This document shows, piece after piece, positions 57,032 through 64,000 of a DNA stretch of 64,000 bases. Both the position numbers and the translations under genes were made by a program. The DNA lies in the NCBI GenBank assembly GCA_000934385.1, contig KN880531.1, positions 1 to 64,000 on the forward strand, written 5' to 3'. The stretch is from Cylindrobasidium torrendii FP15055 ss-10. Its lineage: Eukaryota; Basidiomycota; Agaricomycetes; Agaricales; Physalacriaceae. Position 1 is the stretch's first letter. Each line of letters starts with the position of its first letter. Below the pieces are notes generated by a model, which ran no database searches, was not told the origin of the DNA, and worked only from the letters and a program-made list of their open reading frames with translations.

Positions 57032-57951
57032 CGAATCTCGGCCCACGTGTTGATCGGGGTATCATGAGATAAGATGGATTGGGGAGACGCCGATCGTTGA
57101 TAACGAGTGTGTAATAACGCCTGCAGGCTGCTGGTCTAGAGCATGCGTTCGACATGAGTTGTTTGCGAATCAAAACCTATCTCACAATAAAGGAAGGAAT
57201 TCGCCTACATTTGACTGCTACAGTACCCTGTTTGCGGCGCGAATGCTGCGGACCTAGGCCACTCAGAATGCCCTATTACTTTACTGCAACTCTACTGCTC
57301 GAGAGCCATGTAATGAAACGGCACTACGGGCAAGGGTACGTAGGCGGACTTCTGGGTGCTGTCTCGACGCGGGAAAAGAGTAACATCGAAGCATACGGGC
57401 TCTCGGTTCGCAATAGAAACTGAGCGACCGAATCGCAGTGCCTCAGTTGAACACTACACGGTAAGTATATCAATGGATTTCCCAGCGTCAAATAGGAGCA
57501 GGAAGTCAGCCTGATTCAGGTGTATCTTCCGCGAAGTCTGGCGCAGACGACGACCCTGTTGGATCACGAGCTGCGTGAAAGGGAGTCCTCTGCTCCTCCA
57601 ATTGTTCTGACCGATAAATTCATCTCTATTGAGCTGTCATCAGGTCAATCTTCTAGCTTCAATGCATTTGTGCAGTCGGTTGCCAGAAGGATGGTACATC
57701 AGAGGAAGCCAGGTTTCGTCCAGGTGCATCAAGTCAACGATGGTAGGCGGCGAGTGTTGCAGTCCACAGGACGAGCGTGTACTTCTCGAGGCCGCACATC
57801 TCCTGGAGTACTATGCAATCGTATCGCAAGGGTATGTTTTGCGTATTGCTGCAGCAAATACCGCACGGCTGATATGTCATTACAGATACATTTTATACAA
57901 CACTACAAGAGATGAGCTGATATTTCCAACACGCTGGATGGACACTCACCA
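57032..57951. other. Intergenic region, 0.9 kb
   Basis: Plus-strand open frames at 57520-57960 exist, but they show no family resemblance and run into the antisense of TMA22. I see no supported gene. A CACGTG at 57044-57049 adjoins the start of the unknown gene. Confidence 0.35.
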
Positions 57952-58771
57952 CTATGAGTCCGCGGCCTTCTTCTTCTTGTCTTCCACTAATTGCACATTG
58001 TCTGCTGGTATGTCCTTGAGGAGCCCAACGCCATCTTCTATCATCTCGAGCACCTCATCGCTAACGTCTCCCTGCACAACGATTTCGTCTTGGCCCTGCG
58101 GATTTTTCGTCACCGACGCGCCTGTCGCGAACTTGCTCGCCAGCTGCTTCGCAACCTTCTTCAAATCCACGCCGAATGCTTCTAATCCATGAATGGCGGT
58201 GACATGTTTTCGCTTATTGCGCTCAATGCGCTTGATGGTGATCTTCCGACATTATTGAGTATGGCAGTGAAGGAATTGAGGATGAACGCACCTGAGACGA
58301 CATTTTCTTCTTCATCGCCAGATCGGCCTTCGCCTCTGCCTTCGCCTCCTTCTTGGCTGTGTCCTTCTCCAACTTCTTCTGAGCGTCCAAGCTAAGTGTA
58401 CCTATCTTTGCCTGCAATGCCTCTGCAAGTCGTTAGCGTCCACAAGTAGTCACAGCCGTTGGTGCACGACGCACCTTCTGAGTAGTATTTCGAAAACAAA
58501 TCTGGATGCTCCTCATTCAACCATTCTTTGCACCTTGTTATCCGTTCGCCGAACTCGCAATACTCCACGGGGAACGAGCATACTGTACGGGCCGTGTATC
58601 AATGTTCCGCGTACCGTCTTTCGCGAGCAGCGCACCTCCGCAATATAGCACTTGTGCCGGTGGTGTCGGCTCTTTGGCTGGGGGTGCATCGGCGGCAGCG
58701 GAAGCGGGAGCCTCCTCTACTGATGGCGGGTCGCCCTGGCGTTCTGATTTCTTGTTCCTCTTGGGCGCCAT
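57952..58771 (-). CDS. TMA22: DENR/Tma22 translation recycling factor
   Basis: Density-regulated protein homologue. With Tma20/MCT-1 it releases tRNA and mRNA from 40S subunits after termination and helps reinitiation. It starts MAPKRNKKSERQGDPPS, then an N-terminal zinc-type motif VLYCGVCSFPVEYCEFGERI built over an intron, and CKEWLNEEHPDLFSKYYSE. A Lys/Ala linker (LEKDTAKKEAKAEADLAMKK) follows. The SUI1 domain has VTIKRIERNKRKHVTAIHGL, FGVDLKKVAKQLASKFATGA and KNPQGQDEIVVQGDVSDEV. It closes with an acidic/basic tail. Length near 195 residues is normal. It is divergent from CYSTM copy B, 302 bases between starts. Confidence 0.93.
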
Positions 58772-59029
58772 TGTGATGGAGAGACGGATCATCATCCAGC
58801 TACTTGCTGGATTCGGCCATCTCCGAATGTTGATTGCAGGCGATCGAATGCTTTCTTAAGTCTAAAGGACAATATTAAAAAAGGGAATGGTTCTTCCTTA
58901 ATGCAAGCTATAGGACTCAAAAGCAGGAAAATTGAAATCGACATGTACATGCGCTAAAATGGCGCGAAGCGAAGCTGGGTAATCGCAGTCTCTACCGCTG
59001 CCACTACCGAGTTTCCGTTGCTAGCACCA

Positions 59030-59039
59030 TATATAAAGG
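59030..59039 (+). promoter_or_regulatory. TATA box of CYSTM copy B
   Basis: TATATAAAGG, about 35 bases upstream of the start codon at 59074, implying a short leader and inducible-type promoter. Confidence 0.55.
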
Positions 59040-59073
59040 CGCACGGGCACACTCTTGGGCTCCTGGTCCAGCC

Positions 59074-59728
59074 ATGTCGTACAAGCCGCCAGAAGGTAGC
59101 ATCCATGGAGTTCCTCAATTACTATCATATAATAACACTGACACCCCGTAGGTCCTCCGCCTCAAATGAGCCAGAACCAGGGAGGTTACTTTCCACAGGT
59201 TGGCCCATCCGCTGTTAAATATTCCCTTTCGTTTATAATGCACAGCAACCACCACAATCCTATCAGGGCTACGAGTATGGCGGCGGCGGGCCTGCACCTG
59301 CGCCTTATGCGCAACCGTACTCTCAGTATAGCTCTGGACCATACGGTCCCCCGCCCACCCAAGGATACTACCCCCAGCAGCACCCGCCCCAGACTGTTTA
59401 CGTGTGAGTCAACCGTCCTCGGGCACGACATTGTCCTGGGTGGTTAATCGAGTGTTGCAGTTCACAAGGACCGAGTAATTCTGCGGGTATGGAGGCGAGC
59501 TGCTGTGCTGCATGGTAAGACAACCTCATCTACCCTATGTACTAGCGGGTAGCTGACGACGTCTTATGCTACAGTTTGGCCGGTAAGGATGCCCTAATAG
59601 GATTGAAAGTGAGTATCTTGAGTTTGATTGGAAACCTCGACTTACACGAAGACCACAGGTACTTCCAAGCATGACTGACTGATATTTCAGGATGCTTGGC
59701 GTTCGCGTGCCTCGATGCTATATTTTGA
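59074..59728 (+). CDS. CYSTM-family cysteine-rich tail protein, copy B
   Basis: Exons read MSYKPPEG, PPPQMSQNQGGYFPQ, then QQPPQSYQGYEYGGGGPAPA and YSSGPYGPPPTQGYYPQQHP. A QTVYVSQGPSNSAGMEA exon and the cysteine tail CCAACLAGCLAFACLDAIF to a TGA at 59726-59728 complete it. The last intron (about 108 bases) ends at a CTGAC branch site and TTTCAG. Exon phases and the segments MSYxPPxG, GGYxPQ, QQPxQSYQGY and CCxxxLAG match copy A on the opposite strand 3.7 kb away. Likely a small membrane-associated stress protein. It has fewer cysteines in the tail than copy A, so it is the more diverged copy. Confidence 0.75.
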
Positions 59729-59983
59729 AGGCGATTTGAAGGGGAAACTGATTCGGCAGCTACATTCGGAGGTGTACTATTACGGGGGTCAAATTTCGCT
59801 TTTATGTTCACGAATTCTTCATTCTTCTGTATAAGCAAGTGATTTTCATGTCGTTGTGTGACCTGTCTTTGAGTTGACGTGGTGGAGGTCAAGAACAACG
59901 CCAATCGGACCGCGTTCCCGTGTTCGCTGGGGTGCTCGATCGCGCCTATTCTGTCTCCGTCATGCTGGAAACACAAATGCAGA

Positions 59984-61646
59984 ATGCTGGACTTACCGTT
60001 GGACCTCCTCCCGTCAATCCTGGAGCACTTTGAACATCCGCGACATCTGTACACGGCTTGTCTCGTAAACAAGGACTTCTATAACTCTGCTATCCCTGAG
60101 CTCTACGGCCAGATAATAGTGTACCATTGGCACAAACAGATACAAGTCAAGGTACGCGTCCTGATTTTGAAAGAGAGCTTTGAGTGGACGAAAACACCAG
60201 AGACACTTGCTCATGTCTTCCAGGTCATCAAACTATTCAGGACACTCGCGAGTAGTCCAGTACTGGCGAGACATGTCTTCAGGTTAGGTCAGTATTTTGC
60301 CACCAGTCACAAAACCCGCTAATACATGCGCAGCCATCCATGCATTTCCAAGATCACTTCCACTGGACGAGCTCGACGTGATGAATATCGTTGCCAGCGC
60401 CGTCAAGAACTGCGTCAATCTCAAAGTATGCGCCTGGACGCGTGATGGCTCTCTCACCTCCGATGTCCTGCGCTCTCTCGGTGGTCTGCATCATTTGAGA
60501 AAGCTGGAAATCAACGGACACGACCAAGGAAATTTTCAAGCGCGCCTCCTCCTACAACTCACTCGCTTGAATACGATTACCATCATCATGCCGAGTGCAG
60601 CGGTCATTGCACTTCTACCAGAGTGGTTTGAGGCCCTGGCGGAGAACTTGACGGGATTGACACTGATTTGCAAAGTGCGTGAATAGTTCTGCTTGTGAGT
60701 ACCTGTTGAACTGACAGCTAAGATAGTCAACGTCGTTGGTCAACAATGATGTCCTCGGACGTCTGGCACCCCACCTCCGGCATCTACAATCACTTTACCT
60801 CGTTGGATGCCCCAAAGTTACACATAGTGGCTTGTGGAAAGTGCTTAAGAACAACGAGGCAGGTCTGCGTAGTCTTGGACTGGAAGGTATCACCTCGCGA
60901 TTCGTATGTCCACACGATTCGTGCAATCGGACAGAGTCTAACCTCCTGAAGGACATAGGCCATTTGGTAGCACTCACTTCAGCATCAAATGTTCTTCATA
61001 CTCTGCGGTCTTTTACGGTCACGGTCAACCACCAGACACCGTTGGAGCAATGGACACAGGACATCTTCGATCTCCTTCTCGCATCTCCGCTTGAAGTCTT
61101 CCAGATTTACTCGAGCGGTCCAGTGTTAGAGTCCCCGCCTACCGTCGACCTATGGAAACGGATTGTATCGGTGCATGGTAAGCGCCTCCGGCGGTTTTCT
61201 GTTCATCGCATGTTGATTGGGATGGAGTCCATCGATGATATCTGTCGACGGTGCCCGAACTTGAAGGAGCTCTTCATTGTCGTGGAACATCAGTCTTTGG
61301 TACGTTCTTCCTTCGTTTCTCTCACTTGACGGGTGTTTGATGGTGTATACAGAAGCAACTACAGTCTATTCTACCGCTAGTCCAACGTCTAGAAGTGCTT
61401 CATATCAATTTCCCTATCGAGGCCCAGTCAGAGATGCCGATAGACGATGGTTTGCTCTCTCCAGCAGAAGCCCACGGTATCTTGGAATGTTGCCCGTCGA
61501 CGCTAACGCAGCTTGGAGGAAACACTCAAGTCTGGCAAGTGGAAAGGGTCTTCGAAGGGGACGGAGGGAAAGAGATGAGGCGGCACTTGGTGCGATATAA
61601 TCGACCAGACATCCCAGAGCAGTTCATGGTCATTAGGACGGCTTGA
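59984..61646 (+). CDS. F-box/LRR-like protein
   Basis: The start ATG lies directly at the F-box: MLDLPLDLLPSILEHFEHPR, then HLYTACLVNKDFYNSAIPEL. After introns near 60151-60223 and 60287-60333 come leucine-rich strands: NIVASAVKNCVNLKVCAW, LGGLHHLRKLEINGHDQ, LGRLAPHLRHLQSLYLVGCP and RCPNLKELFIVVEHQSL. The final exon LQSILPLVQRLEVLHINFPI ends ...PEQFMVIRTA. About 490 residues. A non-ATG open frame continues upstream, so an extra 5' exon is possible. Role inferred: SCF substrate receptor. It is not a close copy of the two F-box genes at 46-49 kb. Confidence 0.78.
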
Positions 61647-61861
61647 GAGTGAGGCTTGCCATCACAGGTTGACATTGTACTGTAAATCAATAACCCAATG
61701 AATATGCGAACTCCGTCAGCCAAATAATGGTACTGTCTTTCAACACAGAATTTACAGCATTCCTTTGTCACTTATATATCGAAGGACATGATAAAACTGT
61801 GTGCATATATCTAGACGCGTGTGATGTACGTTGTCACGTGCAGTCTCTGGGGAGAACCGCC

Positions 61862-63685
61862 ATGTCTAAATCCTATCAAACCCACTCCCCATTCCAAGCG
61901 AATCCATCCAACAACACGCTACCTTGGGCACCACTACCTCACAGAAATTCACGGCCAAATCCCCGTCGAAATGACCAGGTCTCATCCTCGTTGAAGCAGA
62001 CGAAACAAACTACGCTGTAAGTCTTGTGATAGGCGCCTTCAGTGTTACGACTAACAGAATGGAGTCGGTTCCGCCCTCAACCAGTCTCCACACCGACCCC
62101 TCCACCTGCCGATCCCATAGCCACTGACAGCGCCAGAGCACCCATCGAAATCATATCTCTCGCCGACGCATCCCTCCGCGTTGATTACCTTCAGACATCG
62201 GGCAAGAAAAATCGCGATAAGACACTCGTTCGAAATGTGGTCTCTCAAATCCGGAATGCAGCAGACTTTGCGAACGACGCCTCCCTTTTCGTGGACGCCT
62301 GCCATGCATGCGGACCCGAGCGATGTATAGACCTTGTGGGGGTGGAGGGCATGGTATCAGCCTACCAAGCATTTGGCTGGGCTGCTCTGCAGAAAATGTG
62401 CGTGATTGACCAAGTTTCTCCGCAATCTCCTCACATGAACCTTTGCAGCTACAAGGATGCGTTCAAGAAGAACCCGGCGGCCAAACTTGTCCAAGAAATG
62501 TTCCCTTGCGCGGTCGACCAACAAGACGTAGACGTGATAATATGGTGTTGCAATTGTATCAACGATGGTGGACTGGCATTGCGCGCACTCATGGACAAGG
62601 AGGCGAAGAACTGGATATCCCTGCTTCCGGAGGACTATCTGGAAAAGACGTTAGCGTTCATTTGCCTCAGTATGCCAATTACTGACGTCCGTAGGCTTTT
62701 ACCTCGCTTGCTCAAGCTTATTCATCCGTTCACTGATGTAAAAGCCCTTGGTTGGTTCGCCATCTTAGACGCCGTTGGTGCACGGTGTCCAAATCCTCAA
62801 TTTCTTCAACCATACCTATGCAGTCTTGCGCCATCACTGCCCATTACACATGACTCGGTTCTGTCTTTTGTAACTCTCTGCGTCAAGGCCGACGCTTTTA
62901 TTGCATTGGAGAGCGGACGTCTACGAATTACCCTTCTTGACGCAGTAGCCGCTACCCAGCTAATCCAAAAGTTGGCCTCCAAGGTGCAGAGTGAGGACTC
63001 CTTCAGTCGCACACAATGTCGAGCGGCCTTGGCACACATCTTCAAGGACGCAGCATACGTACTCATCCCTGGGGGTCAAATCCACGCCGCAGCGTTGGCG
63101 ACTGCCATCCACCATACTCCTTTCCCGATGGAAACATTCAGAGACTGGTGCGTATCGCTGCATAGCCAGTCTCGTCACTGACTGTCCCACAGCATCTGCA
63201 AGTTTATCAAGACCTACGTGCGAGAAAACCTCGGGGCACGACCAACACCCTGGATCACCAACGAAGAGCTATACACTGCAAACTGCGGGTGTACTATCTG
63301 CGTACACCAGCTTGTCCCGTTCTTACTCGGAAACCAACGCGACATTCTTATTTCTGGCGCCCCGGACCAACTTTACCATGCAGCTCATCAGCTCGCTCGT
63401 GTGCGCTGGACGTCGCACGTCCAAGTCAACATCGTCCACAGTGATTTGCGTGGTTCGCAGTTGATGTTGTCAAAGTCCGCGGTCCTGATGCAGATGGCGC
63501 CTTGGCGCGCGCGACATGCGGAGGGGGTGAGAATACTGACAATGCTGGGAGACGAAAAGCAGCAAAGGTTGGCATTGGGTGAGGATGCAGAATGGGTGTA
63601 CGGCACAATGGACGGAACGACACGGCCCCCTCCGAAGGGGGTCACGCTTGGCTTGCCCATGAAGATCATCACCCCTCGAACATGA
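61862..63685 (+). CDS. Unknown protein with cysteine-containing C-terminal block
   Basis: Exon 1 starts MSKSYQTHSPFQANPSNNTL. An intron from the GTAAGT at about 62019 to an acceptor in GGAG at about 62065 joins it in frame to RFRPQPVSTPTPPPADP. The middle 300 residues are predicted helical (VRNVVSQIRNAADFANDASL, FVDACHACGPERCIDLVG, LRALMDKEAKNWISLLPEDY), reminiscent of an ARM/HEAT-like solenoid. After the last intron a conserved-looking block has TPWITNEELYTANCGCTICV, QLVPFLLGNQRDILISG, and a late GTMDGTTRPPPKGVTLGLPM. C-terminal blocks of the form C-x-C-x2-C followed by a basic segment recur on mushroom proteins. I recognise no family and make no functional claim. Confidence 0.72.
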
Positions 63686-63868
63686 TGCCATGAGTGACTT
63701 TTGTTTTCTCGATTCTTGTGCATAAGTTATACGTTGTATGTGTAGCTCCGTCGTTTGTTGATATCTTCGCTATATTTGATTTGGTCTGAAATGCTCAATG
63801 TTTTCATGATTCTCAGTGACCCCCCGGTACATGTCGTACCCAGAACTTCAAGTAGTGCAACAACAGGT

Positions 63869-64000
63869 TCAATGGTTTCTAATCACTGCATCTGGCTTCC
63901 CCGACTCCTTTCTAACCCGAAGCCAATCCTCAAAACTCAGCAATCCAGGATGTTCTGTCTTGAGTTTAGGTATATCTACATGGAAACCATGGGCGGCAAG
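63869..64000 (-). CDS. 3' end of a gene entering from the right edge (partial)
   Basis: From the right edge the minus strand stays open for 43 codons to a TGA at 63869-63871: AAHGFHVDIPKLKTEHPGLL, then SFEDWLRVRKESGKPDAVIR and Asn-His. Composition looks like a real protein end, with no low-complexity bias. Product unknown because the rest lies outside the window. Confidence 0.5.
   Translation of the reverse strand, partial: LAAHGFHVDIPKLKTEHPGLLSFEDWLRVRKESGKPDAVIRNH

Noticed and set aside
57520..58192. Overlapping plus-strand open frames before and over TMA22
   Set aside because: The second half is the antisense of the SUI1 domain of TMA22; the first half has no recognisable domain or exon structure.

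Overview
The window is nuclear DNA from a filamentous basidiomycete, most likely an Agaricomycete. The genes are split by many short GT-AG introns of about 45-60 bases, often with a CTNAC-type branch site. They lie on both strands at 1-3 kb spacing with no operons. The content is typical of that group: an AA9-like lytic polysaccharide monooxygenase, etherase-type glutathione transferases, MYND and F-box proteins, TKL-like kinases and CYSTM proteins. I name no species. All assignments come from reading the sequence; no database search was run.

Left part (0.4-21 kb): a DHA1-type MFS transporter (-), an AA9-like LPMO (-), an unresolved spliced gene (-), an aquaporin (-), a TKL-like protein kinase (+), mannose-6-phosphate isomerase (-) facing a NOSIP-type RING protein (+), a Zn2Cys6 transcription factor (-), a Mam3/CNNM-type membrane protein with CBS domains (-), and the serine palmitoyltransferase subunit Lcb2 (-). 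A 5'-truncated LINE relic with exact 14-bp target-site duplications sits upstream of LCB2 at 21.2-21.8 kb.

Middle (22-45 kb): a class-III PLP aminotransferase (+), a coiled-coil protein (+), two tandem etherase-type GSTs (+), a MYND-finger protein (+), a bHLH factor (-) divergent from a MOV10/SDE3-like RNA helicase with three N-terminal zinc fingers (+), a catalase (+), a 30-residue peptide gene (-) and a cytochrome P450 (+).

Right part (45-64 kb): a 62-residue one-helix protein gene (-), a head-to-head pair of F-box genes, a membrane-anchored short-chain dehydrogenase (+), a secreted BBE-type FAD oxidase (+), two oppositely oriented CYSTM paralogues flanking an unknown P-loop-like gene and TMA22, a third F-box gene, an unknown protein with a cysteine-containing C-terminal block, and the 3' end of a gene that runs off the right edge.

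The genes do not form one obvious pathway. Housekeeping functions are mannose metabolism, sphingolipid synthesis, translation recycling and splicing-associated RING activity. They are mixed with lignocellulose and detoxification functions (LPMO, GSTs, catalase, P450, SDR, FAD oxidase, MFS pump) and with regulatory proteins. The least explained items are the two tiny TATA-driven genes with CA-rich leaders, the unknown proteins at 55.6-57.0 kb and 61.9-63.7 kb, and the unresolved gene at 4.6-5.4 kb.
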